Source: Intestinimonas timonensis (GTDB lineage Bacteria; Bacillota; Clostridia; Oscillospirales; Oscillospiraceae). Taken from it: DNA of 64,000 nucleotides. Positions 1 to 8,196 of this stretch are shown here, in pieces. How positions within the stretch are numbered: the first letter of the stretch is position 1; each line of letters begins with the position of its first letter. The notes beneath the pieces were generated by a model that saw only the letters and a list, made by a program, of their open reading frames with translations, made no database searches and was not told the DNA's origin. The stretch covers positions 1,973,598 to 2,037,597 of the forward strand of contig NZ_LR130817.1 in the NCBI RefSeq assembly GCF_900626145.1, in the 5' to 3' direction. The translations under genes were made by a program, and so were the position numbers.

Positions 1-238
1 CTTCGGCAAACCCCAGCTGCTTGCGCTTGGCGGTGCCGCCGAAGATGACGTCCTCCATCTTGCCGCCCCGGAGGGCACGGGTGGACTGCTCCCCCATGAC
101 CCAGCGGATGGCGTCGGAGATATTGGATTTGCCGCTGCCGTTGGGACCCACGATGGCGGTGACATCGTGGTCGAAGGTCAGGACCGTCTTGTCCGGGAAC
201 GATTTGAAGCCCTGGATCTCCAGCGCCTTAAGGTACAA
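1..238 (-). CDS. smc: Chromosome segregation protein SMC, N-terminal fragment
   Basis: Only the first 79 codons are present; the gene runs off the left edge. The product begins [16 protein letters not shown] and has the ABC-type Walker A motif GPNGSGKS near residue 34, followed by the [18 protein letters not shown] stretch typical of SMC head domains. SMC is the ATPase of the condensin complex that compacts and separates chromosomes with ScpA and ScpB. I chose the TTG start because a GGGAG Shine-Dalgarno sequence lies 9 bases upstream and it gives the usual SMC N-terminus; an in-frame GTG two codons earlier has only 3 bases of spacing. Identification is secure; the start is probable. Confidence 0.95.
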   Translation of the reverse strand, partial: MYLKALEIQGFKSFPDKTVLTFDHDVTAIVGPNGSGKSNISDAIRWVMGEQSTRALRGGKMEDVIFGGTAKRKQLGFAE

Positions 239-330
239 AGGCACACACTCCCTATCTTACCATGTTGTGAATAAGATATTATATCAAGTTCCCGTCCGCT
301 TTGCAACGCTCCACGCGGCACAAATGGGGC

Positions 331-374
331 GAAAAATGCCGCGCGGCCCGCTGAAACAGCGGGCCGCGCGGCAT
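331..374 (-). terminator. Intrinsic terminator of the hydroxyacyl-CoA operon
   Basis: A perfect 18-bp inverted repeat (336-353 with 357-374) has a 3-base loop and is followed, reading the minus strand, by five T residues. It lies 80 bases past the CoA-transferase stop codon and would end that operon before smc. Confidence 0.9.
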
Positions 375-453
375 GAACTGAGATAGAGAGGGACCCCAAA
401 TACGGGGCGGGAAACAAGAAAAGGCAGCCTCCGAATGGGGACGGACAGCTTTT

Positions 454-2019
454 TCAGGTTCTGCCCAGACCCATGGGAGCATTTTGGAAGATGCGGGGGT
501 CCATCAGCGGGACCACACCGTCTTTGTATTCAATGATCGGCACGAACTCCATCTGGTCCAAAATATCCCGCTGGAGATCGATGCCAGGGGCAATTTCTAT
601 AAGGTGAAGGCCGTCGGGTTCCAGGTGGAAGACGCAACGCTCCGTGATATAGGTCACCCGCTGGCCGTTCTGCACCGCCATATCACCGCTGAAGGTCACC
701 TGCTCCACCTGCCGGAGGAACTTTTTGCTCCTTCCCTCTTGGTCGATGTGGACGGCCCCATCCTGGATACGGACCTTCAGTCCGTCGGCGGTAAAGGTAC
801 CGCAGAAGAAGACCTTCCTGGTGTTCTGACTGATATCGATAAAGCCGCCGCAGCCGGCAATTTTAGGTCCGAAGCGGCTGACGTTGATGTTGCCGTGCTG
901 GTCGCACTGGGCCAGCCCCAGGTAGGCCTGGTCCAGTCCGCCGCCGTCATAGAAGTCGAACTGATAGCCCTGGTCCAGAATGGCGTCGGCGTTGGCGGAG
1001 GAGCCGAACTGGGGACCGCCCTTTGGAATACCGCCCACGGGGCCGCTCTCCACCGTCAGAGTCATCCGGTCACCGATGCCCTCCTCCGCCGCCACAGCAG
1101 CCACGTATTCCGGCGCGCCCACGCCCAGGTTTACCGTGATGTCCGGCCGCAGCTCCAGAGCGCCCCGGCGTCCGATGATCTTCTTGGCGCTCAGGGGGAG
1201 CGACGCCGATTCCGCGTCCGGTGCCCGGCGCGCCCCGGCGAGGACAGGGTCGTACCGGCAGCCGATGGACTGCTCGTGGTCCTCCGGCCCAGCCACCACA
1301 ACGTAGTCTACATAGATGCCGGGAATCTTGACCAGTCTGGGGTCCAGGCTGCCCGCCCGGACCACCTCCTCCACCTGGACCACCACCACGCCGCCGCTGT
1401 TCTTCACGGCCTGGGCCACCGAGGTGGCCTCCAGTGAGGCGATTTCCTTCTCAAGGGTCACATTGCCATTCTCGTCGGCGCAGGTCCCCCGCAGGAAGGC
1501 CACCTGGATGGGAAAAGCGGGATAGAAGAGGTAATCCTTCCCCTTGATGGTGATGCGCTCCACCAGGTCTTCTGTGGTGATGCTGTTGACCTTGCCGCCG
1601 CCGTTTTGGGGATCGATAAAGGTCCCCAGGCCCACCGGCGTAATGGTACCCGGCTTGTGGGCGGCAATGTCCCGGAAGAGGTGGCACAGGGCGCCCTGGG
1701 AGAGGTTATAGCCCTCGATCTCATTGCGCATGGCCATCTCCCCCAGGGCGGGCACCGTGGCCCAGTGGCCGGCGATGAAGCGTTTGAGCAGCCCCTTGTG
1801 GGCATAGTGCTCTCCGCCGCTGCCGTCCTTGTTGCCCTGGGAGCTGGCGTAGACGTAAGTGAGATCCCTGGGGTGGCCCGTCTCCAGGAAGCGCCGCTCC
1901 ACCGCTTTGTTCAGCGCCTCCGGGATGCAGCTGGCCACAAAGCCGCTGGTGGTAAAGGTATCCCCATCTTTGAGAAGGCCAGCCGCCTCCTCCGGGGAGA
2001 TGATCTTGACCTTGCCCAT
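454..2019 (-). CDS. Propionate CoA-transferase-like family I acyl-CoA:carboxylate CoA-transferase
   Basis: A 521-residue protein with the fused alpha-beta layout of family I CoA-transferases such as propionate CoA-transferase (Pct, about 520 residues). Such enzymes move CoA from acetyl-CoA or propionyl-CoA to another acid through a glutamyl-CoA intermediate. The catalytic glutamate is visible in TVESGPVGGIPKGG, at about residue 324, the position it holds in Pct. The glycine-rich VNLGVGAPEYVA motif precedes it. It is the last gene of a five-gene operon, 12 bases after a 2-hydroxyacyl-CoA dehydratase subunit, so it most likely activates a 2-hydroxy acid (lactate or a larger one) for dehydration. 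The substrate cannot be read from the sequence. Confidence 0.88.
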   Translation of the reverse strand: MGKVKIISPEEAAGLLKDGDTFTTSGFVASCIPEALNKAVERRFLETGHPRDLTYVYASSQGNKDGSGGEHYAHKGLLKRFIAGHWATVPALGEMAMRNEIEGYNLSQGALCHLFRDIAAHKPGTITPVGLGTFIDPQNGGGKVNSITTEDLVERITIKGKDYLFYPAFPIQVAFLRGTCADENGNVTLEKEIASLEATSVAQAVKNSGGVVVVQVEEVVRAGSLDPRLVKIPGIYVDYVVVAGPEDHEQSIGCRYDPVLAGARRAPDAESASLPLSAKKIIGRRGALELRPDITVNLGVGAPEYVAAVAAEEGIGDRMTLTVESGPVGGIPKGGPQFGSSANADAILDQGYQFDFYDGGGLDQAYLGLAQCDQHGNINVSRFGPKIAGCGGFIDISQNTRKVFFCGTFTADGLKVRIQDGAVHIDQEGRSKKFLRQVEQVTFSGDMAVQNGQRVTYITERCVFHLEPDGLHLIEIAPGIDLQRDILDQMEFVPIIEYKDGVVPLMDPRIFQNAPMGLGRT

Positions 2020-2031
2020 GCTTCTGCCCCC

Positions 2032-3156
2032 TTACAGGGTCTCCACCAGGCTCTGGAGCCGGGTGTGGATCTGTTCAAAGGATATGGACTCCTGGTCCAC
2101 CTCGATCATAAGGCTGCGGACCCCCTGGGCCTCAAACTGCTTGTAGTAGATGGGGTAGTCCCACTCCTCGGGATCGCAGAACTTCATCATGGCAACCACC
2201 ACGGCGTCGGCGCCGGTCTTGCGGACCATATCCAGGAGCATGGGACCCCGCTGCTTTTGGGTATCGGTGGCCACGGAGCAGCCGTACATCTTCTGCCATA
2301 CCTTGGCCAGGCGATAGAGGGGTGCCTCGTCGCCGTCGGGCACGTCCACCCGGATCTGGCGGGACTCCTGGGCCAGATCGTCGGCGACGATGGCGAGACC
2401 CAGCCGGTCGAAGATCTCCAGCAGGCCGTTGGGCTCCAGCAGGATGCCGGTGACCACCACCTTTTTACCGGTCCAGGGCTGGGGCTCCGCCGCCCGGACG
2501 GCCTCCATCAGCGCCCGCACCAGGGCGGTATGGCGGGACTTCTCCATGAAAAGCCGGGCCTTGAAGACGGCGTGGCGATCCACAGCGGAGATGACCTGGG
2601 GATACTGGGCGGCCAGAGCCGAGAACTCCCGCATGGCGGCCCGGTTCTCATTGTAGATCTGGATGGAGCGCTCCAGGGCGGCGTTGGTGATCTTCACCCC
2701 GGTGATGTCCTCCAGCTTCTCCTTCAAAATGGCGTACTCCCGCTCCAGGAAACGGTTGGCCGCCTCCAGGCCCCGGTTCTGGGGATGGGTAAAGACCAGC
2801 ACGGGGGAGGTGCCCTTCCATTTCTGGGACATGCACTTGAGGGTATCACAGGGGACGGAAAAGACCACGGCGGCCAGGTCGTCATAGGCCCCCTCGCACT
2901 CCAGCTCCATGACCTGCTGCATGATGGAGCAGGCGAAGGGCGGCAGGTAGGTACGGGCCTTGGTCACGGGGCGGCTGCCGCCCCAGAGGCCCACAGGGAG
3001 GAAACCGGTGGCGTGGACCAGCTCCTCGGGGGCGTAGATGGGCATCATACCGATGGCGCCCTTCCCCGTCTCGGCCAGGTGGTCGGCCACAGCCTTCCTG
3101 GGATCGCCGGCAATGGCTCTGAACTGCTCCAGCAGAGCTTTCACATTCTCTTCCAT
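2032..3156 (-). CDS. 2-hydroxyacyl-CoA dehydratase, small (beta, HgdB/LcdB-like) subunit
   Basis: A 374-residue protein of the 2-hydroxyacyl-CoA dehydratase family (HgdB, HadC, FldC, LcdB), whose members are usually about 375 residues. With the larger subunit it removes water from an (R)-2-hydroxyacyl-CoA by a radical mechanism. Each subunit normally holds a [4Fe-4S] cluster on conserved cysteines; candidates here are in PFACSIMQQ, VPCDTLKCMSQKW and KFCDPEEW. The start has an AAGGAG site upstream. It lies 16 bases after the large subunit and 12 before the CoA-transferase. The length fits lactoyl-, phenyllactoyl- and 2-hydroxyisocaproyl-CoA dehydratases alike, so the substrate remains open. 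Confidence 0.88.
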   Translation of the reverse strand: MEENVKALLEQFRAIAGDPRKAVADHLAETGKGAIGMMPIYAPEELVHATGFLPVGLWGGSRPVTKARTYLPPFACSIMQQVMELECEGAYDDLAAVVFSVPCDTLKCMSQKWKGTSPVLVFTHPQNRGLEAANRFLEREYAILKEKLEDITGVKITNAALERSIQIYNENRAAMREFSALAAQYPQVISAVDRHAVFKARLFMEKSRHTALVRALMEAVRAAEPQPWTGKKVVVTGILLEPNGLLEIFDRLGLAIVADDLAQESRQIRVDVPDGDEAPLYRLAKVWQKMYGCSVATDTQKQRGPMLLDMVRKTGADAVVVAMMKFCDPEEWDYPIYYKQFEAQGVRSLMIEVDQESISFEQIHTRLQSLVETL

Positions 3157-3172
3157 GACTTCCGCTCCTTCC

Positions 3173-4450
3173 TCATGCCTGGCCGCCGTCGGCAGCCTGC
3201 TCCATCATCTCGCCCAGGGCCTGGACCCGGGTATCGTACTGAGCGGGAGCAAAGTTCCTGGGATCGGTCTGATCGCCGTCGAAGCTGACGTAGGGCAGAC
3301 CATTCTTCTCCTGGATGCGCTCAGCAGTCTCCACATTCAAAAAGCTCATGAGCTTGCAGCTGCGGTTGAGGTGATAGAGGACGCCGTCGCACTGGCCCTC
3401 CTCCATAATCCGCCGCAGGACGGCCACCTTGTTTTCCAGGCAGGTGTTGATATAGGTGCGGGTATAGGCCTCGGCCATGGAGTGGAGGGATTCGTCCTCG
3501 GCGTCATAGGTCAGGTCCCACATGTTGGGGTAGGCCGAGCCGGTCATGATGGTACCCTGGTTCTTTAGGGTCTTGAAGGTGTGCCCCAGATAGGGCCACA
3601 CAGCGATGCCCTCCCAGGCAATGCGGTTCTTCTCAGCACCCTTGAAGGCAGACTCGCCCATCTTATACTTCTCCTCCAGCTCGTCGGCGAACTTCTTGAA
3701 GGTGATCTCGGCGTAGTCCCGGCTGCGGGCGCACACCACCAGGGCCATGTAGTTAAAGAGGTCGAAGCCGTTGAGAGGAGAGGGTTTATAGCGGCTCATG
3801 GAGGCGATGCGGTTCCACTGGGCGATGGAGCGCTGGGTCTGGCGGCGGACCTGGTGGAACTTCTCATAGTCGAAGGGCCGGCCGCAGATGACCTCCAGCT
3901 GGGAGATGGCGTTGCGGAACTCGTCGGCGATGTACTCCTTGGCGTGCTCGGACACCGGCATGGTGTGGTTGAAGGGCACGTCGATAACGATGCAGGGGAT
4001 GTTCAGCTCGGCGGCCAGATTCTCATACCACTTGAGGAGGGTGTTGCAGATGTTGTTGCAGGTGATGACCAGGTCGGGGAGGGGCACCCGGGCGGCGGGG
4101 GAATTGGCCAGGGCCTCGGGGGTCTTGCCCGTCATGGCCTCCTCCTTCAGCAGCTCCATATAGCCCATGTTCACCCGGCCGTAGGAGCAGCAGTCCACGG
4201 AGTAGCCCATGCGGTCGGCCACCTCCAGCATGTCCATGGCGCCCTTACGGGCGCCGATGCCGGCGGCGTGGGTCTCGGGGTAGACCATGGAGATGTCCAT
4301 GGCCACACACATCTCCGGCGGCGCCACAGAAGCCGACCAGCACACCAGCTTGCCGTTGGCCTTGGCCTGTCGTGCCTCCTCATCCAGCTTGGCCTGGTAA
4401 TAGGCCAGAAGCTCTTTCGCCGTCATCTCTTGGGTGGATTTCTCACTCAT
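3173..4450 (-). CDS. 2-hydroxyacyl-CoA dehydratase, large (alpha, HgdA/LcdA-like) subunit
   Basis: A 425-residue partner of the neighbouring small subunit. The N-terminal part shows the family pattern KLVCWSASVAPPEMCVAMD and DCCSYGRVNMGY, then LVITCNNICNT and HLNRSCKLMSF, which supply the cysteines expected to bind the [4Fe-4S] cluster. Sizes of 425 plus 374 residues are closer to lactoyl-CoA and 2-hydroxyisocaproyl-CoA dehydratases than to 2-hydroxyglutaryl-CoA dehydratase, whose alpha subunit is longer. The start codon overlaps the activator stop codon (ATGA), so the two are translationally coupled. The enzyme is oxygen-sensitive in all studied cases, which fits an anaerobe. Confidence 0.9.
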   Translation of the reverse strand: MSEKSTQEMTAKELLAYYQAKLDEEARQAKANGKLVCWSASVAPPEMCVAMDISMVYPETHAAGIGARKGAMDMLEVADRMGYSVDCCSYGRVNMGYMELLKEEAMTGKTPEALANSPAARVPLPDLVITCNNICNTLLKWYENLAAELNIPCIVIDVPFNHTMPVSEHAKEYIADEFRNAISQLEVICGRPFDYEKFHQVRRQTQRSIAQWNRIASMSRYKPSPLNGFDLFNYMALVVCARSRDYAEITFKKFADELEEKYKMGESAFKGAEKNRIAWEGIAVWPYLGHTFKTLKNQGTIMTGSAYPNMWDLTYDAEDESLHSMAEAYTRTYINTCLENKVAVLRRIMEEGQCDGVLYHLNRSCKLMSFLNVETAERIQEKNGLPYVSFDGDQTDPRNFAPAQYDTRVQALGEMMEQAADGGQA

Positions 4451-5238
4451 GCGGAACGCTCCTTTCGCATCATTTCCTCATAGGCCAGCAGGGCGGCGCC
4501 CAGCGCGCCGGTGAGCTGCGGATTTTGGGCCACCACCAGGGGCGCCCCCAACTCCTTTTCAATGGCATCGGCCACACCGCCGTTCTTGGCGGCGCCGCCG
4601 CACAGGACCACCTCCCGCCGGACCCCCACACGCTGGGCCAGGGCACAGGCTTTGGCCGCCACGCTGAAGTGGACACCGGCGATGATATCCTCCTTGGCCG
4701 TCCCTCGGGAGAGGAGGGAAATGACCTCGGACTCGGCAAAGACCGTACAGGTGCTGCTCACCTGGGCGGGATTTTTGGAACGGAAGTGGTACTCTGCCAT
4801 CTCCTCCAGCGGCACCTCCAGCACCCGGGCCATGACCTCCAGGAACCGGCCTGTACCGGCGGCACACTTGTCGTTCATATAGAACTGGCGGATGCCGCCC
4901 CGGTCGTCCAGGGCGATGGCCTTCACGTCCTGCCCGCCGATATCGATGATGGTGCGGACGGAGGGGTCCTGGAAAAAGACACCCTTGGCGTGACAGGTGA
5001 TCTCGCTCATCTGCTTGTTGGCCATCGGCAGGGCGGTGCGGCCATAGCCGGTGGCCAGGATGAAGTCCATGTCCTTCAGGTCGAGTCCGCTCACTGCGGT
5101 GATCTCCTCCAGCACCCGGCCGGGCCCGCTGCTGCCGGTGCCCGCCTGGACGGCCAGACCCGCCACTACCTCCTTGCCATCTCGGAGGATGACGGCCTTG
5201 GAGGAGGCGGAGCCCACGTCGATGCCCATGGTATACAT
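4447..5238 (-). CDS. 2-hydroxyacyl-CoA dehydratase activator ATPase (HgdC/HadI-like, BadF/BadG/BcrA/BcrD family)
   Basis: A 263-residue ASKHA-fold ATPase. It begins MGIDVGSASSKAVIL (phosphate loop 1) and continues with IDIGGQDVKAI and VVLCGGAAKNGGV. The cysteines expected to bridge the [4Fe-4S] cluster of the homodimer are in NDKCAAGTG and in CTVFAESEVISLL. The family couples ATP hydrolysis to transfer of one low-potential electron onto the dehydratase. An in-frame extension runs much further upstream, but the ATG chosen here has a strong GGGAGGAAA site and gives the normal HgdC length. It overlaps the next gene by four bases. Confidence 0.93.
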   Translation of the reverse strand: MYTMGIDVGSASSKAVILRDGKEVVAGLAVQAGTGSSGPGRVLEEITAVSGLDLKDMDFILATGYGRTALPMANKQMSEITCHAKGVFFQDPSVRTIIDIGGQDVKAIALDDRGGIRQFYMNDKCAAGTGRFLEVMARVLEVPLEEMAEYHFRSKNPAQVSSTCTVFAESEVISLLSRGTAKEDIIAGVHFSVAAKACALAQRVGVRREVVLCGGAAKNGGVADAIEKELGAPLVVAQNPQLTGALGAALLAYEEMMRKERSA

Positions 5239-5251
5239 GCTGTTTCCTCCC

Positions 5252-5677
5252 TCAGTTCTGTTCGCCGCGGTCGATGGGACCCACGGTCTGGACCAGTTCG
5301 AAGAGGATGCCCTCAGAGTACCGGGGCCGCAGGAAATTGACGATGATATCGGAGGTTCCCTCCACCGCCTCTTTCTCCAACATCTCCAGACCCTGTGCCT
5401 CCAGCTCCCGGCTGGCGGCCTCCACATCCTCCACCTCGAAAGCGATATGGGCAATGCCGCCCTTGCCGCCGTTGAAGCGGGTGAGCACCCCCTCATGCGG
5501 GATGATGAACTCAATGGGGCTCTCCCGTGGGCCATACTTGGTAAAGATCAGGTCGGCGTGATAGCTCTTTACATAGCCTCGGTAATCCACCTCCAGGCCA
5601 AAGAGCTTGATGAGGCGTTCCGCCTGTTCCACAGTGGGGAGGACCACTCCCACATGGTGCATCCGCAGGGGTTTCAT
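5252..5677 (-). CDS. VOC (glyoxalase-fold) protein, methylmalonyl-CoA epimerase-like
   Basis: A 141-residue single-domain vicinal oxygen chelate protein. Likely metal ligands are the histidine of MHHVGVVLP, the histidine of GIAHIAFEVED and the glutamate of ILFELVQ, the arrangement seen in methylmalonyl-CoA epimerase. It is the first gene of the operon and sits 13 bases before the activator. Because every other gene acts on 2-hydroxyacyl-CoA esters, a plausible role is to invert the carbon next to the thioester so that both enantiomers can enter the (R)-specific dehydratase; this is inference. The start chosen follows an AAGG-containing site and matches the domain start. Confidence 0.75.
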   Translation of the reverse strand: MKPLRMHHVGVVLPTVEQAERLIKLFGLEVDYRGYVKSYHADLIFTKYGPRESPIEFIIPHEGVLTRFNGGKGGIAHIAFEVEDVEAASRELEAQGLEMLEKEAVEGTSDIIVNFLRPRYSEGILFELVQTVGPIDRGEQN

Positions 5678-5707
5678 TTTGGTCACCCTTTCCTTTGAAG
5701 TGGCACC

Positions 5708-5716
5708 AGTGTAGCA
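5708..5716 (-). promoter_or_regulatory. Extended -10 promoter of the hydroxyacyl-CoA operon
   Basis: Reading the minus strand, TGCTACACT is an extended -10 element (TGn plus TACACT) about 30 bases before the VOC gene start. No good -35 hexamer lies 17 bases upstream, which suggests a promoter needing an activator, perhaps the divergent regulator. Confidence 0.45.
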
Positions 5717-5780
5717 TGGTCCGCAGCGTGAAGCCATGAAATGCAATGGACTTTTCTGGAAATGAGTTGCATCAAACTTG

Positions 5781-5819
5781 AATCCGCCATGCAACTTGAA
5801 TCAAGTTGCATGGCGGATT
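5781..5819. promoter_or_regulatory. Near-perfect 39-bp palindromic operator between divergent genes
   Basis: Arms 5781-5799 and 5801-5819 are exact inverted repeats around a single central base, with inner half-sites CAACTTGA/TCAAGTTG. A further copy of the half-site theme (GTTGCATCAAACTTG) lies just to the left. The right arm touches the -35 box of the regulator promoter, and the whole lies upstream of the operon promoter. This suits a binding site for the dimeric regulator encoded next to it. It is not a terminator, as no gene ends here. Confidence 0.7.
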
Positions 5820-5847
5820 TGAAAAGTGGTCCCACCTATGGTATACT
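5819..5847 (+). promoter_or_regulatory. Promoter of the divergent regulator
   Basis: TTGAAA at 5819-5824 and TATACT at 5842-5847 are separated by 17 bases, close to the sigma-A consensus. The -35 box overlaps the end of the palindrome, so autoregulation is likely. Confidence 0.8.
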
Positions 5848-5880
5848 GACCCAAACAGGGAGCACAGGGAGGGATCTGTT

Positions 5881-7368
5881 ATGACGGAATATGGCGCTCT
5901 GCTCCGGCGGCTGGTGGACTTCACGGGCAGTAAGCTCTACGCGGTGGCCGATGAGGTCGGCTACGACGTCTCCTATATCAGCAAGTGGTGCAACAAGGAC
6001 CTGCTCCCCGCCCCCAAGACCGCCCACACGGTGGATGTGGCGCTGGGGCGGTTTTTCGGGGACGCCATCCGCCGGGATGGCGCGGAGGCCGCCTTTGACG
6101 CCGCCTTTCCCGGAGCCGGTGCGGAGGCGGAACTGGAGCCTCGGATCACCGCCCTTCTGACGGAGGCATACGATGCCTCCGTCCACCACCGGACCGCTGC
6201 CGGTACCGCTGCCACATCGGAAGCGGAGCTGCTCATCCGGCACCACGAGATCCTGGGGCGTCTGCGGGCCATCCCCACCCCAGGTAAGGGGGAGACGGTG
6301 GTCTGCACCATCGATCTGCTCACCCTGCTCAAAAGCCGGGATTTTCCCGCCCTGGAGCACCTCTTCCACGGCAGCGGCGTCCATATCCACGCCGCGCTGG
6401 ACCTGACGGCCTTTCAGAGCGGCGGTCAGGAGGAGATGGAGCGGCTCTACGGCTTCCTCAGCCGGAACAGGGCGAGCTTCATCACCCTGTACGACGGCGC
6501 GGGGCTGGAGCGGGAAGGGCTCCTGGCGGCAGGTGAGCACTGCGGCATGCTCATGAGCATGGACGGCCGCGGAGAACTGGACGCCCTCGTCATGGCCCAG
6601 GGCGCGGCGGGAACCCATCTGCGGGAAACTGCCATGACCCGCCTTTCCGAGCGGCCCGTTCTGCTGAGTCCCGCCCAGCCGGAGGACATGCGCCGGGGCG
6701 GATACCGCACCGACTTCTACAGCCGGGATCAATTTCAGTTCTTTTCCCCCTACGGCTTTGAATTTCTGCTGCCCCCCTCCGTCTGCGAACCCATCCTTCA
6801 GGCCGGCGGACCGGCCGCCGGCCCCGTATGGGACCTCAGGCGGCTGTTCATCACCTGGGAGGAGGTCTTCCAGAAAAGCCACATCGACTTTTACCTGCTC
6901 AAATCCTCCCTCCTGCGCTATTTGGACTCCGGCGGCCTCCTCTTCGCCGACATCCCATACCACATGTCCTACGCCCAGCGCCTGGAGCACCTGGAAAACA
7001 TCAAGGAGCGGGTCCTGGCCAACCATGACATCCGATTCTTTGTCCTGGATGACGACGCCCTCCCCGTGGGACCGCAGCCCGGCCTCGCGGTCTACCTCAG
7101 CCCTAAAAAGCTCTTTCTCAAAAACCCCGCCGCCTATTTGACAGGCGAGGGTCCCATGTTCTACACCGTCCAGAGCGAGGTGCTCATCCAGGCGGCGCGG
7201 CGGTGCCTGGAGCATCTCCAATCCCTGAACGCCTGCCAGTGCTTCGATCACCGGGATGTGCCCGAACTGGAACGCAGGTACGGCGGTATGATCTACCGTA
7301 TGCTCACCCTGGGGCAGAGCGGCGAGCCGGAGGCCCGCTCACCCTCCGGCGGTCCTACGCCGATATGA
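5881..7368 (+). CDS. Large helix-turn-helix transcriptional regulator, divergent from the hydroxyacyl-CoA operon
   Basis: A 495-residue protein. Residues about 15-55 (AVADEVGYDVSYISKWC and following) look like an XRE-type helix-turn-helix: a short helix, a turn, then a recognition helix. The remaining 430 residues match no family I recognise; they contain no obvious membrane segment or kinase motif and may form an effector-binding region. The ATG used has GGGAGGGA 6-8 bases upstream; an in-frame ATG at 5806 lies inside the palindrome and before the promoter, so it is not the start. Its position back to back with the five-gene operon, with a shared palindrome, makes it the probable regulator of that operon. 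The inducer is unknown. Confidence 0.75.
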   Translation: MTEYGALLRRLVDFTGSKLYAVADEVGYDVSYISKWCNKDLLPAPKTAHTVDVALGRFFGDAIRRDGAEAAFDAAFPGAGAEAELEPRITALLTEAYDASVHHRTAAGTAATSEAELLIRHHEILGRLRAIPTPGKGETVVCTIDLLTLLKSRDFPALEHLFHGSGVHIHAALDLTAFQSGGQEEMERLYGFLSRNRASFITLYDGAGLEREGLLAAGEHCGMLMSMDGRGELDALVMAQGAAGTHLRETAMTRLSERPVLLSPAQPEDMRRGGYRTDFYSRDQFQFFSPYGFEFLLPPSVCEPILQAGGPAAGPVWDLRRLFITWEEVFQKSHIDFYLLKSSLLRYLDSGGLLFADIPYHMSYAQRLEHLENIKERVLANHDIRFFVLDDDALPVGPQPGLAVYLSPKKLFLKNPAAYLTGEGPMFYTVQSEVLIQAARRCLEHLQSLNACQCFDHRDVPELERRYGGMIYRMLTLGQSGEPEARSPSGGPTPI

Positions 7369-7410
7369 CCACGGTCCTACAACGGTGTTTTCTTCTCCTC
7401 TTTTTTGTGG

Positions 7411-7416
7411 TATGAT
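7411..7416 (+). promoter_or_regulatory. Possible -10 element of the lipoprotein gene
   Basis: TATGAT lies 34 bases before the lipoprotein start and follows a T-rich tract; the -35 region is poor. No convincing terminator was found after the preceding regulator gene. Confidence 0.4.
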
Positions 7417-7450
7417 ACGAAAAGAATCTCATCTGCACAGGAGGACAGAC

Positions 7451-8059
7451 ATGAAAAAGCGCACCATCGCGCTGCTCCTGCTGACCGCCCTGCTGGGCGT
7501 ACTGCTGACGAGCTGCAGCGAAGACAAACGCAACCACTACTCCCCCGGCTATTGGCAGGACAGCATCTTCTACGACGCCTTCGTGGACCTCCGCTTTACC
7601 CTGCCACAGGGCTGGGAGGCCACCAGCCAGGAGGACCTGGACGCCATGAGCGCCGAGGCCGACAAGGCCCTGGACATCCAGCGTGGCGGCACCGGCGAGG
7701 ACCCCACCTCCGTCTACCACTATGAGCTCTCCGCCAAGGACACTGAGACCGGAAACGGCATTCTCATCTTGGTGCAAAGTTACAGCGGCAACGCCAATGA
7801 CTACATTGACGGCCTGAAGTCTGGAGCCGAGCTTGAGGGCGCCACCTACTCTGTGGGCAGCACCTCCACTGTACAGCTGCCCGGCCACGCCTACCTCATG
7901 GTCCCCCTGACCATGGAGGGCCAGGACACCCCCTATCAGCGGCAGTACCTGCGCAAGCAGGGGGATTACCTCATCAATATCATGCTCTTCTCTACCACTG
8001 AGGATGAGGCCGCTTTCTCCGCTCTGGAGGCCACCCTCTCCGAGATGGATAACGCGTAA
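7451..8059 (+). CDS. Predicted surface lipoprotein of unknown function
   Basis: A 202-residue protein with a type II signal peptide: MKKR, a leucine-rich segment, then the lipobox LLTSC with the lipidated cysteine at about residue 22. The mature part begins with a short polar linker and then one compact domain (DLRFTLPQGWEATSQEDL onward). That opening resembles the PsbP/DUF1795-like folds common in Gram-positive lipoproteins, but I cannot name the family. An AGGAGG site lies 6 bases before the start. The gene stands alone, with a strong terminator after it. Confidence 0.8.
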   Translation: MKKRTIALLLLTALLGVLLTSCSEDKRNHYSPGYWQDSIFYDAFVDLRFTLPQGWEATSQEDLDAMSAEADKALDIQRGGTGEDPTSVYHYELSAKDTETGNGILILVQSYSGNANDYIDGLKSGAELEGATYSVGSTSTVQLPGHAYLMVPLTMEGQDTPYQRQYLRKQGDYLINIMLFSTTEDEAAFSALEATLSEMDNA

Positions 8060-8085
8060 AACAGCCCTGTTTCCCGTTTCGCTCC

Positions 8086-8119
8086 AAAAGGCTCCGCCGT
8101 GACCGGCGGAGCCTTTTTT
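8086..8119 (+). terminator. Intrinsic terminator after the lipoprotein gene
   Basis: GGCTCCGCCG (8090-8099) pairs with CGGCGGAGCC (8104-8113) around a 4-base loop, followed by six T residues. Confidence 0.93.
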
Positions 8120-8134
8120 GCCCATTTGTCCCTC

Positions 8135-8163
8135 TTGCCTCGTCGGGACGGAGGTGGTATCAT
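8135..8163 (+). promoter_or_regulatory. Promoter of the LRR/VWA/AAA operon
   Basis: TTGCCT at 8135-8140 and TATCAT at 8158-8163 are 17 bases apart, and the -10 is extended (TGG before it). The first gene starts 34 bases further on. Confidence 0.65.
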
Positions 8164-8196
8164 GTTGCCTGCTGAAACTGAAGGGAGGGAACCAAT

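Noticed and set aside
454..5677. A complete acrylate (lactate to propionate) pathway
   Set aside because: Acryloyl-CoA reductase and EtfAB genes are missing here, and subunit sizes fit several substrates, so the specific pathway is not claimed.
5806..5880. Upstream ATG extending the divergent regulator by 25 residues
   Set aside because: It lies within the palindrome and before the promoter, without a ribosome site; the ATG at 5881 has GGGAGGGA.
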